NCBI GenBank assembly: GCA_023409735.1
Contig: JAEYRB010000029.1
Span: forward strand, 62,001 to 126,000
Length of the DNA: 64,000 nt
Source of the DNA: Bacillota bacterium
Lineage (GTDB): Bacteria > Bacillota > Clostridia > Acetivibrionales > DTU013
Reading direction: 5' to 3'
Program-made: the position numbers and the translations under genes
The notes under the pieces: model-generated
What the model saw: only the letters and a program-made list of their open reading frames with translations
Database searches by the model: none
Told to the model about the DNA's origin: nothing
Shown: one piece after another, positions 35,929 to 44,576 of the stretch
Position numbering within the stretch: position 1 is the stretch's first letter
Layout of the letters: each line of letters begins with the position of its first letter

Positions 35929-36699
35929 TTATGTTTCACTGATAAGTGATCTGTGCCTTGCAAGCTTGCCCCTCAATCGCATTATAGCCTTGGTATGGAG
36001 CTGGGAAATTCTTGATTCAGACACCTTCATTATTGCACTTATTTCCTTTAAAGTCAATTCTTCATAATAGTACAATGTCAATACGTTTCTTTCTTTTTCA
36101 GATAATTTTTCTATTGCATCTCCAAGTATATCACTGACTTCACTTAATTCCGCCTCATATTCAGGCATTTCAGATTTGCCTGGGTTTGGTATATCAGCAC
36201 CTGATTCATAATTTTGCTCAAGAAAGTCCTCCAATGATATCAAAGAGGTTATATTTACATCATTGATAAGCTTATTGAATTCCTGAATCGAAATATTAAG
36301 CTTTTCTGCAACATCCTTATCAGTTGCAGAATGACCAAGCTCATTTTCTACCTCCCAATATGCCTTTTCTAACTCCTTATTCTTCTGTCTCAATGATCTT
36401 GGGACCCAATCCATTTCCCTTATGCTGTCAATAATGGCACCTCTGATTCTCAAGGATGCGTATGTTTCAAACTTAACTCCCTTGTTTATATCAAACTTAT
36501 CAATAGCATCTATAAGTCCGAACGCGCCAAAGCTCACGAGATCATCATATTCAACATTAGACCCAAAATAAATATTCAACCTACCAGCAATATATTTTAT
36601 CAAAAAGGAATACTCTATAATCAAAGCTTCCCTTATTGCAGGATCCCTTGTATCACTATATTTCTTCCATAAATCTTTTTGTTTACTATCAGTTAACAT
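35929..36699 (-). CDS. sigD: RNA polymerase sigma factor SigD (FliA/WhiG family)
   Basis: SigD directs RNA polymerase to late flagellar, motility and autolysin genes. The 256-residue protein has region 2 (DLVSFGAFGLIDAIDKFDI, YASLRIRGAIIDSIR), region 3 (VPRSLRQKNKELEKAYW), and region 4 with a helix-turn-helix (LTLKEISAIMKVSESRISQL). The start at 36699 (MLTDSKQ) follows GGGGGATATTG. Its place at the end of the operon after cheD matches Bacillus. Confidence 0.96.
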   Translation of the reverse strand: MLTDSKQKDLWKKYSDTRDPAIREALIIEYSFLIKYIAGRLNIYFGSNVEYDDLVSFGAFGLIDAIDKFDINKGVKFETYASLRIRGAIIDSIREMDWVPRSLRQKNKELEKAYWEVENELGHSATDKDVAEKLNISIQEFNKLINDVNITSLISLEDFLEQNYESGADIPNPGKSEMPEYEAELSEVSDILGDAIEKLSEKERNVLTLYYYEELTLKEISAIMKVSESRISQLHTKAIMRLRGKLARHRSLISET

Positions 36700-36744
36700 C
36701 AATATCCCCCGCATAAATGATGAAAATAACTATTAAAGCATCAA

Positions 36745-37155
36745 TCACTCTTGATCACTCTTGATCTGAGACTTAATCGCTTTACTAGCAGTAAGAGGTT
36801 CAAAATCATCATTTGATATTCGGCTTGAATCACCTAAATCATCTGAATCACCTGCTGTAAGATCAATCTTATGAGTGTTATTTTTTTGCCTTTCAGCAGC
36901 TTTTTTCGCAATTCTCTCTGCTTCCGCTGTTTCCATTTGCTTCCTTTTTTCTTCTTCCTTCTTTTTATCAATTTCATTTTTTAGCCTTAATATAGTTCTC
37001 TTAATATAAATTCCTATAATAAAGAAAACAAGCATCACTACCGCCATACGAAGGTATATAATCTGATTTGAATTTCCTAATGCATAACTTATTGTTCCAG
37101 CAACTATTGCTGCAACACAACCTAAAATCAGCGGTAGTCTTTGAATATACTCCAT
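36745..37155 (-). CDS. Two-TM hypothetical protein between cheD and sigD
   Basis: The protein has two TM helices (about 8-27 and 32-50) and a hydrophilic tail with a Lys/Glu-rich coiled coil (about 55-95). No family is recognised. It has a good GGAG site and sits between cheD and sigD, where Bacillus has no gene. It may be a membrane-linked motility regulator, but this is speculation. Confidence 0.6.
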   Translation of the reverse strand: MEYIQRLPLILGCVAAIVAGTISYALGNSNQIIYLRMAVVMLVFFIIGIYIKRTILRLKNEIDKKKEEEKRKQMETAEAERIAKKAAERQKNNTHKIDLTAGDSDDLGDSSRISNDDFEPLTASKAIKSQIKSDQE

Positions 37156-37159
37156 ACCA

Positions 37160-37645
37160 TCAGATCTCCTTTAGTCCATGACCAATTGTTTTGATCAAAA
37201 GAGCGCCGTTGTCCGAATTAATCTCAATGGTTCTTCCGTAATTGCCTCCTGTATCCTCCGCAACAATGGGTATCCCAAGCTGACCCAGCATTTCCTTCGC
37301 TGCTGCAACATTTCTTAACCCTATTCGCATCATTTCAGAAGTATTACTGAAGGAAAACATCTGGGCTCCGCCTGCCAGCTTTGCAACAATATTTGCTTTT
37401 ATTGACCCCAGCTTGATCATATCATCAACAAGCTTTATAACTGCAGTATCAGCAAATTTCGCCACATTCCCGTTATTTCGCGCTTGCGTGCTCGATGGCA
37501 GCATAATATGTGCTAGCCCTACAATTTTTCTGCTTGAATCATACAAAGCTACTCCCACACATGAACCTAGTCCTAAGGTAGTTATTATGCATGGATGTTT
37601 AGCAGACTGTAAATCCGCCATACCTACTTTTAATATATTATCCAT
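37160..37645 (-). CDS. cheD: Chemoreceptor glutamine deamidase CheD
   Basis: CheD deamidates glutamines on methyl-accepting receptors and stimulates CheC in Bacillus-type systems. The 161-residue protein has the catalytic Cys in TTLGLGSCVGVALYD and the His in VGLAHIMLPSS. Its start adjoins the stop codon of cheC, so the two are translated together. CheC and CheD commonly form a complex. Confidence 0.96.
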   Translation of the reverse strand: MDNILKVGMADLQSAKHPCIITTLGLGSCVGVALYDSSRKIVGLAHIMLPSSTQARNNGNVAKFADTAVIKLVDDMIKLGSIKANIVAKLAGGAQMFSFSNTSEMMRIGLRNVAAAKEMLGQLGIPIVAEDTGGNYGRTIEINSDNGALLIKTIGHGLKEI

Positions 37646-38284
37646 CTATTCAACGACTCCCAAAGCTTTCAATAAAACATCGTATGTATCATAGTCCGGA
37701 ACCAAGAAAAAATCACCCATAACACTGTCATTTCCATCAATAAATTCTGTCTCTATATATAGTACTGTATCTCCAACCTTGCCGAATTCGATAGCAGGTA
37801 CGCTCAATATTGCTCCTGCCATATCTATTGCAACATCAGGAGTAGTTGGAAAAATTTTAAGGTTTGTAAGTGTAGATAAAGCTGTAAGGTATGAGCCTGC
37901 CAGAATATTACCTATCTCTTTAAGTGCTGACAACTCAATTTCATTGAAACTACACCCTGAATCGTGCTGTGCTTCGTATCCTAAAAGGCCTTTCATTATC
38001 ATTTTAACCAGCATCTCAGCCTCATTTTCATGAAGGATGAACATTATGTTTCCAGTCAAATCCCCGCTCATCCCCAATAGGATACCGACAACAGGCAACT
38101 CTGCTCCACCAAGTGTTTCACTGACCTCCTTGAACTCAAGGATCTTTGCTATGGGAACTTCCATATCAACTTTTCTGTTCAATAGCTTAGCAAGCGCAGT
38201 TGCAGCATTACCTGAACCGACATTTCCTATTTCTCTTAGTACATCCAATTGCATATTATTTAAATTACTAATACCATCAACCAT
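37646..38284 (-). CDS. cheC: CheY-P phosphatase CheC
   Basis: CheC dephosphorylates CheY-P and feeds adaptation. The 212-residue protein carries two family active-site motifs, LREIGNVGSGNAATAL (about 15-30) and LKEIGNILAGSYLTAL, both with the Glu/Asn pair. A pseudo-twofold layout is visible. It lies 51 bp after cheW. Confidence 0.95.
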   Translation of the reverse strand: MVDGISNLNNMQLDVLREIGNVGSGNAATALAKLLNRKVDMEVPIAKILEFKEVSETLGGAELPVVGILLGMSGDLTGNIMFILHENEAEMLVKMIMKGLLGYEAQHDSGCSFNEIELSALKEIGNILAGSYLTALSTLTNLKIFPTTPDVAIDMAGAILSVPAIEFGKVGDTVLYIETEFIDGNDSVMGDFFLVPDYDTYDVLLKALGVVE

Positions 38285-38334
38285 TTTTTTCTCCCTTATT
38301 CAGTAAGCAAAGCTTAGCTGGACATTAAACTCAA

Positions 38335-38787
38335 CTATTCTATTTCAATAAGCTTTTCCAGATTCAGGAGGGTGATAATTCTACCATTATGCTTACCTAC
38401 ACCGCTTATATAGTCGAGTGACAAATCACCGGCTATAGTCGATATGTTCTCAGTAGAGTTCTCATCGAGCAGTAATACTTCAGCTACAGAATCAACCAGT
38501 AACCCTGCAGATACATCATCTAGCTTGACTATTATTATTCTGGTGTTTTCTCCAAACACATCATCTGACAATCCAAATTTGAGTCTTAGGCTGATCACAG
38601 GAATGATCTCGCCCCTAAGATTGATAACTCCCTTTACATAGCTTGGTGTTTTAGGTACTCTTGATATGTTTACATTCTTTTCGATAATAGTCGTTATTTT
38701 ATGTATGTCAACGCCATATTCTTCACTGCCCAGGTTGAAAGCAAGATATTGCTTGGGCTCAACTGCCGATATGTTTCTATCTTCCAT
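38335..38787 (-). CDS. cheW: Chemotaxis scaffold protein CheW
   Basis: CheW couples receptors to CheA. The protein is 150 residues from the start at 38787 (MEDRNIS, AGGAGG upstream). Motifs YLAFNLGSEEYGVDI, VPKTPSYVKGVINLRGEIIPV and LDYISGVGKHNGRIITL are standard. The frame extends a further 10 codons upstream without a ribosome site. It lies 53 bp after cheA. Confidence 0.97.
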   Translation of the reverse strand: MEDRNISAVEPKQYLAFNLGSEEYGVDIHKITTIIEKNVNISRVPKTPSYVKGVINLRGEIIPVISLRLKFGLSDDVFGENTRIIIVKLDDVSAGLLVDSVAEVLLLDENSTENISTIAGDLSLDYISGVGKHNGRIITLLNLEKLIEIE

Positions 38788-38840
38788 GGAACTACCTCCT
38801 AATTTATTGTTAAGCAATGCTTCCGCTTTCTAATATTTCA

Positions 38841-40907
38841 TTAGCGGGCTAAAGTGTTTACATCAAGTATCAAAGCTACATTACCATCGCCAAGTATGGT
38901 TGCACTTGTAATTATCTTAATGCCCGAAAGGAGCTTGCCTAACGATTTTTGAACTATTTCCTGCTGTCCGATGATCTTATCAACTACAAGACCTGTAAGC
39001 TTGTCACCCTTTTTGACTATTACAAGCGTCAGCTGTTTAGTATACTCCTCTTTTTTATTGACCTCCAGAACCTTATCCAGCCTTACAATTGGTATAACTA
39101 TATTCCTATAGAGAATGACCTCCTGTTTCTGAACAAGCTTTATTTCTTCAGGGTTTATATTCATTATTTTCTGTATCGAGCTAAGCTGAAGAGCATACTT
39201 TTCATCGCCAACCATTATAAGCAGAGCCTGTACTATAGCCAATGTAAGAGGAAGTCTTATAAAAAATTTGCTTCCCTTTCCGAACTCTGTCTCAATATCT
39301 ACCATTCCGCCTAATGCCTCTATCTTGGTCTTTACTACATCAAGTCCTACACCTCTGCCTGATATGTCGGTTACCTTATCAGCAGTACTAAAGCTTGGCT
39401 TGAACATAAAATCAATAATATCCTTCTTACTGAGGGTATCTGCAATCTCCTTGCTTATGAGTCCCTTTTCTATAGCTTTTTTCTTTACCTTATCAACATT
39501 TATGCCTGCTCCATCGTCTCCAACTTCAATAACTACATTGTTTCCATCCTGGTAAGCTTTCAAGTCAACTCTTCCGACGTCACTCTTACCTAGTGCATTT
39601 CTCTTCTCAGCAACCTCGATGCCGTGGTCAACAGAGTTTCTCAGCAGGTGTATCAAAGGATCACCTATCTCATCTATAACAGTTCTGTCAAGTTCTGTCT
39701 CTTCGCCTGACATTACAAGCTCAACTTCTTTGCCAAGTTCCTTTGAAATGTCTCTTATCATTCTTGGGAAACGATTAAATACGGTCTCAACAGGAACCAT
39801 TCTGACCTTCATTACAGCATCATGCAGACTAGTCGTTATTCTCTCCAGATACTCAATAGTCTCTACATATTCCGGTGTCCGTTCTATACCCTCAAGTCCT
39901 TCAAGACGTGTTTTTTGGATTATCAACTCACTGACAAGATTTAAAAGCACATCAAGCCTGTCTATGTCAACCCTTACCGTTTTTCCTGTCTTTGGTTTCT
40001 TTGATCCTGAATCTGTCTTATGCTCGTTGTTTTCATGATCAACATTAACAGTTTTTTCAGCTACTTCACTATTAACAGCAGCTGCCTCTGAAGAAACAGC
40101 AACTTCACTCTTAGCCGTATTTGAGTCACGTTTCTCCTGTATGAGCGTTATTATGACCTCGTCAATCTCAGATATTGAATTAAGGTTCTTTTCCAGCACA
40201 GCTTGGTCTTCTTTTGATATAATAATAAGTGTAAATTCATAGTCAAACTTCTCATCTTCAATATCCTGAACCGCAGGATCTGACTTAATAATCTCACAAT
40301 CTCTTTCAAGCGTTTTAAATATTATGAATGCTCTTGCAGCTTTCAAAACGCATCCTTGGTTTAGCTTGATAATTATCTGATAAATGTTGTTTCCCATATC
40401 TGCGGCTTTACTTATTACACTCTTATCATACATATTCAGCTGGAGGACATTCGTCTGATTAGATACTGTTTCTTCTACTTTATCAGGTAATGCAACCGTA
40501 TTCTGCGTCTGAGCCGCTCCACTTTCATTCATTAACACTTTAGACAGTGCGTTTATTATTGGCTCATTGTCTTCTATGCCTTCATTTCCTGTTTCAACAA
40601 TCATAGTTGTGTAGCTTTCAAGAGCATCTAAACATTTAAAGAGTAAATCGACAAGGTCAGAATTTATTTTTACTTCATTGTTCCTAAGAGCTTGAAGAAT
40701 ATCTTCCATATCATGGGTCAGCCTCGCCATTCGGCTAAACCCCATCGTTCCTGCCATTCCTTTGATCGTATGCGCTACTCTGAAAATCTCGTTTAATAAA
40801 GAAGTATCATTAGGGTTTTTCTCCATTTCCAGTAAGCATTGATTAAGGCTTTGTAAATGCTCCTTAGTTTCCTCGATAAAAATCTCCAAATATTGACCCA
40901 TATCCAT
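38841..40907 (-). CDS. cheA: Chemotaxis histidine kinase CheA
   Basis: CheA phosphorylates CheY and CheB in response to receptors. The 688-residue protein shows P1 with the phosphorylated His46 (RVAHTIKGMAG), a P2-like region (about 160-260), P3 dimerisation (about 310-370), P4 kinase with NSVDHGIE, DDGAGI and the GRGVGLDVV motif, and P5 (about 535-688) for CheW binding. The start ATG follows GGTGGAG. It lies two bases after cheB. Confidence 0.98.
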   Translation of the reverse strand: MDMGQYLEIFIEETKEHLQSLNQCLLEMEKNPNDTSLLNEIFRVAHTIKGMAGTMGFSRMARLTHDMEDILQALRNNEVKINSDLVDLLFKCLDALESYTTMIVETGNEGIEDNEPIINALSKVLMNESGAAQTQNTVALPDKVEETVSNQTNVLQLNMYDKSVISKAADMGNNIYQIIIKLNQGCVLKAARAFIIFKTLERDCEIIKSDPAVQDIEDEKFDYEFTLIIISKEDQAVLEKNLNSISEIDEVIITLIQEKRDSNTAKSEVAVSSEAAAVNSEVAEKTVNVDHENNEHKTDSGSKKPKTGKTVRVDIDRLDVLLNLVSELIIQKTRLEGLEGIERTPEYVETIEYLERITTSLHDAVMKVRMVPVETVFNRFPRMIRDISKELGKEVELVMSGEETELDRTVIDEIGDPLIHLLRNSVDHGIEVAEKRNALGKSDVGRVDLKAYQDGNNVVIEVGDDGAGINVDKVKKKAIEKGLISKEIADTLSKKDIIDFMFKPSFSTADKVTDISGRGVGLDVVKTKIEALGGMVDIETEFGKGSKFFIRLPLTLAIVQALLIMVGDEKYALQLSSIQKIMNINPEEIKLVQKQEVILYRNIVIPIVRLDKVLEVNKKEEYTKQLTLVIVKKGDKLTGLVVDKIIGQQEIVQKSLGKLLSGIKIITSATILGDGNVALILDVNTLAR

Positions 40908-40909
40908 AA

Positions 40910-41689
40910 TTACTCCACCCCCACATATTTGACAATCTGCTCTGATATCTTATTCAACGGTACCACCACATCTACACACCCTGTTTTTACAGCAGATTTT
41001 GGCATACCATACACTACACATGATTTCTCATCCTGTGCAATTATAGTGGCACTGTTTGATTTTTTTATGTTTACAATTCCTTCACTTCCATCAGCTCCCA
41101 TACCAGTCATAATGACTCCTACAACCTTTGGAAACCTTGTCTCTGCTATTGAATTCATCATAACATTTACCGATGGCCTGAGTCCTCCAATAGGGGGCTC
41201 TTGTGAAAGAACAATCCTTAATATCTTATTTGAGGTCATAACAACTCTCATGTGATAATCTCCCGGAGCCATATATGCATAACCGGAATGAACGATCTCC
41301 CCATCCTCAGCCTCTTTCACACAAATGCCGCTTATAGCATTAAGCCTCTCGGCCAATGTCTTAGTAAAACCTGTTGGCATATGTTGTACGATCAATATTG
41401 CAGCCGGTATACTATGGGGTATATGTTTCAGGACCTCTTGAAGTGCCCTCGGTCCTCCGGTTGATACTCCGATAGCAACCAGTGTTTTCAGGTCTTTACT
41501 ATTGCAGCACTTATCAATAACTTGACCGTCTTGTCTGATGGTTTGTGCACCCAAAACATCTTCAGACTTTTTAATTATGTTACCAACATTTGCAGTCGGA
41601 ATAACACCGTCATCATTACGCAGATTATCATTCGGTACCTTTTTCCTGAACGCTAAGTTATATATAACCGTGCCAACGTTATCTGGCAT
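40910..41689 (-). CDS. cheB: CheB methylesterase domain without receiver domain
   Basis: CheB removes methyl groups from receptors. The 259 residues contain the whole catalytic domain (about 68-259): Ser in GVSTGGPRALQ, His in VQHMPTGF, and Asp in MTGMGADGSEG. A normal CheB starts with a CheY-like receiver of about 130 residues, which is absent here and replaced by an unrelated 65-residue stretch. An in-frame stop (TAA of the PilZ gene) directly precedes the ATG, so no longer form can exist by a missed start. It is thus not controlled by CheA phosphorylation in the usual way. Confidence 0.93.
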   Translation of the reverse strand: MPDNVGTVIYNLAFRKKVPNDNLRNDDGVIPTANVGNIIKKSEDVLGAQTIRQDGQVIDKCCNSKDLKTLVAIGVSTGGPRALQEVLKHIPHSIPAAILIVQHMPTGFTKTLAERLNAISGICVKEAEDGEIVHSGYAYMAPGDYHMRVVMTSNKILRIVLSQEPPIGGLRPSVNVMMNSIAETRFPKVVGVIMTGMGADGSEGIVNIKKSNSATIIAQDEKSCVVYGMPKSAVKTGCVDVVVPLNKISEQIVKYVGVE

Positions 41690-42370
41690 TTAAAATATCA
41701 ATCCTTTTTTTAGTAGTTTTCGTTGCTCATTATAAATAAATTGAACAACTGCTTCCCGGTCGTTATTCTTTATCTTTGTGTATTCTAAACCCGCAATATA
41801 CTTATATACTCCTTCTTCACTGTTCGTTTCACACCTTATAATCTTACCGTGAAACTTTATTTTCCTTTCGCTATTAATTATCAGTTCGCATTCAACTATA
41901 TCTCCAATAAACAATTTTTCATTGATCATAATTCCTGCTCCGCCACCGCTTATATCAAAGGTTGTTGCACTTTTTAACGTATCTTCCTTATGTTGATTGC
42001 ACACCTTGTATTGTATATTCAAGCTACATTGAAACCTAAAAAATTCACGCCTTTGTATCTTAGCTATCTTAGCTGTCTGCTCAATTTTAAGAAGGTGTAG
42101 ATTCCCTATGACCTCTCTACCTGTCACAACAGCTTTGAATGCATTTAAACCAACAGTTCCATTAATATTTGCTTTAAAACAAACAAGAATATCAGTACCA
42201 TTTGGTAAATTCAAGATATTCCCTTCATATATCGGAGCTGCAATAATTGCTTTTCTATCATCAGTACATGCCTCAAACTGGCTGACAAGCATGGGGCCCA
42301 TTCTCTGTCCATAATTGTCTATTACTTCAAGTTCAAGCTTTGTACCTGCTTTAATCTTGGAAATGTCCAT
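41690..42370 (-). CDS. YcgR-type PilZ-domain protein
   Basis: PilZ proteins bind cyclic di-GMP and can slow the flagellar motor. The 226-residue protein has an N-terminal YcgR/FlgZ-like domain (about 1-95) and a PilZ domain (about 105-220) with the ligand motifs RREFFR and DISGGGAGI. The coding end abuts cheB exactly. Its presence in the operon implies direct motor control by c-di-GMP. Confidence 0.9.
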   Translation of the reverse strand: MDISKIKAGTKLELEVIDNYGQRMGPMLVSQFEACTDDRKAIIAAPIYEGNILNLPNGTDILVCFKANINGTVGLNAFKAVVTGREVIGNLHLLKIEQTAKIAKIQRREFFRFQCSLNIQYKVCNQHKEDTLKSATTFDISGGGAGIMINEKLFIGDIVECELIINSERKIKFHGKIIRCETNSEEGVYKYIAGLEYTKIKNNDREAVVQFIYNEQRKLLKKGLIF

Positions 42371-42393
42371 TTTACTTTCTCCTCAATTGCAGT

Positions 42394-43299
42394 TTAAGCT
42401 TTCATATAACCTACAAGTCTATTCAGGAAGCCTTTTATTCCAATGTGCTGTATTTGTGCATCTTCCCCGCTTTGTATGATCTTTGATGCTATTTGCCTAA
42501 TACTTCTGGCCGCCGTGCTCTTCGGATATCCTATTAAAAAAGGCTTCTGCTGCTTAACAGCTCTAACAACCAGCTCATCGTGCAACATATTTCCTGCAGT
42601 ATCCAATTTAACACCAAGGAATTTTTCAGCAACAAGGACCAGCTTATTCATTACGTCCTCAGCCTCATTTATATTATCGGCCTTATTAACAATGACTTTT
42701 ATCTTCTTATCCCTATCCCTATTGGATACCATTTTTATTAGGGCATATGCATCAGTTATTGACGTGGGCTCCGGCGTTGTTACCAACAGCACATCGTCAG
42801 CCGCCATAATAAAACTCATTATATTCTCAGATAAGCCTGCTCCTGTATCAATAATAATTATGTCTGCAAGCCTGTCCAGCAGTTCCATATTCTCAACAAA
42901 CTTGCTGATCTGGCTGATGTTCAGCTTTGTTAATTCTTCTACACCTGATCCTCCAGAGATGAACTTGATCTTTTGAGGACCGTCAGTTAGTACCTCCAAT
43001 ATGCTTCTGGAATTTTTCATTACATCAACAAGCGAATATTTAGGGATAATACCAAATAAAACATCTATATTAGCCAATCCAAAATCAGCATCAATTATCA
43101 CTACTCTAAGTCCTTGCTCGCTTAGTGCTATTGCAAGATTTATACTAATATTTGTCTTGCCCACTCCGCCTTTGCCGCTTGTCACGGTTATAACCCTAGC
43201 ATTCCGCTTGGTTTGCATTATGGGTAACCGCGTTTGGTCTGCATCAAGGTTGTTTTTTAAATTGTCAATAACTATCCTTAATTTTTCAGCCTGATCCAT
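42394..43299 (-). CDS. flhG: MinD/ParA-type ATPase FlhG
   Basis: FlhG (YlxH) is a deviant-Walker ATPase that controls flagellar number and position together with FlhF. The 301-residue protein has the N-terminal basic segment, Walker A TSGKGGVGKTNISINLA (about 40-56), DADFGLANIDVL and IIIDTGAGLS. It starts four bases after the flhF stop codon. Confidence 0.95.
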   Translation of the reverse strand: MDQAEKLRIVIDNLKNNLDADQTRLPIMQTKRNARVITVTSGKGGVGKTNISINLAIALSEQGLRVVIIDADFGLANIDVLFGIIPKYSLVDVMKNSRSILEVLTDGPQKIKFISGGSGVEELTKLNISQISKFVENMELLDRLADIIIIDTGAGLSENIMSFIMAADDVLLVTTPEPTSITDAYALIKMVSNRDRDKKIKVIVNKADNINEAEDVMNKLVLVAEKFLGVKLDTAGNMLHDELVVRAVKQQKPFLIGYPKSTAARSIRQIASKIIQSGEDAQIQHIGIKGFLNRLVGYMKA

Positions 43300-43302
43300 A
43301 AT

Positions 43303-44481
43303 TTACGCAATACTCCCCATCAGATTCCTGGCTATCTTGTCTATATTAGCTATTTCAATATCATCAGGAACGCTTTGGCCGTTTGTTACATACGAGATAC
43401 TCTTCCCCGTAAGATACCTTACATTTAAAATGATACCCTGATTCTGAGCTTCGTCGACTTTAGTAAAAATTAACTTGTAATTAGTCAAAAAGCTATAGCT
43501 TTCGAGTATTTCCCTACAGTTTCTCAGACTCGTCGTCGTGCTTAAAACAAGATACATCTCATCAGCTTCTGAGGCGGTAACCATAGCCTTTAGCTCCTCA
43601 AACTGGGAATGGTTTTTATGGCTTCTTCCTGCTGTATCAATAAGTATCAGATCCTTATCCATATTCTGACGTACCGCTTCCCTAATATCTATTGCTGTAT
43701 AAGCAACCGAAACAGGTATTCCGAGTATCTCAGCATATGTTTTTAACTGCTCAACAGCAGCTATCCTATATGTATCTGCAGTAATCATGGCAATAGTCTT
43801 CTTTTGACTAAGCAGACAGTTAGCAGCAATCTTTGCCAGTGTCGTAGTTTTACCAACACCTGTAGGACCGACAAAAATCACAATTCTTGGCTTTCCCTGT
43901 ACTCCGGGTACAATAGCTTCAGGCTTACCTAAAATGCCCTTCACTGTGCCTGCAATCTGCGCTGCCATACTATTTACATCATTACCGCAGTTCACCTTTG
44001 AAACTGCTTTATTAACTATTTCCCTCGCTATATCAGGTTCTACTTCATTCCTTACTAAGTTATTATAAAATGTGTCTGCTATCTTCCTCGATTCTTGCGA
44101 ATCTATTTTATTCACAGGCTTTGCCTGAACACTTGGATTTTGTGCCTGTTGCATATATTGTCGAAACATTTCTTCAATATTTGATATTTTATTCTCCAAA
44201 TTTGTTATTTTTTCCTCTTTTTTATCACAACTAATTTCACTTTCTTCTACGGTCTTGCTTTCACTTTGTGACTTTCCTGATTGGGTATGATCAATATTTT
44301 GAGGTTTACTATATTCATCAACCGCAGCAAGCACTTCAACCATTGGTTTTGAAAACAACCCCAATAAGCCCTTCTTTTTGACTTTACGGGTATTTAATAT
44401 TAATGCATCACTTCCAAGATCCATCTTAACCTTTAAAATAGCTTCCTGATTATCTTTTGCCATGTAGCGGCGAATTTTCAT
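43303..44481 (-). CDS. flhF: Flagellar SRP-like GTPase FlhF
   Basis: FlhF is an SRP-family GTPase that places flagella. The protein (392 residues from the ATG at 44481, GAGGG upstream) has a basic N-terminal B domain (MKIRRYMAKDNQEAI), an acidic linker, and an NG domain with VGPTGVGKTTTLAKIAA, ADTYRIAAVEQL and LIDTAGRS. The upstream frame extension (MFYISEGI) has no site. Confidence 0.96.
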   Translation of the reverse strand: MKIRRYMAKDNQEAILKVKMDLGSDALILNTRKVKKKGLLGLFSKPMVEVLAAVDEYSKPQNIDHTQSGKSQSESKTVEESEISCDKKEEKITNLENKISNIEEMFRQYMQQAQNPSVQAKPVNKIDSQESRKIADTFYNNLVRNEVEPDIAREIVNKAVSKVNCGNDVNSMAAQIAGTVKGILGKPEAIVPGVQGKPRIVIFVGPTGVGKTTTLAKIAANCLLSQKKTIAMITADTYRIAAVEQLKTYAEILGIPVSVAYTAIDIREAVRQNMDKDLILIDTAGRSHKNHSQFEELKAMVTASEADEMYLVLSTTTSLRNCREILESYSFLTNYKLIFTKVDEAQNQGIILNVRYLTGKSISYVTNGQSVPDDIEIANIDKIARNLMGSIA

Positions 44482-44576
44482 AATACCCTCACTAATATAA
44501 AACAAATCTCAACTACATATTTCGACTTCTAAACATTATTTTACCATATAAAATAACATTATACAATTCACATTAA

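Noticed and set aside
40910..41689. CheB truncated by a frameshift
   Set aside because: The upstream DNA is an intact PilZ-protein gene and an in-frame stop touches the ATG, so no decayed receiver domain is present.
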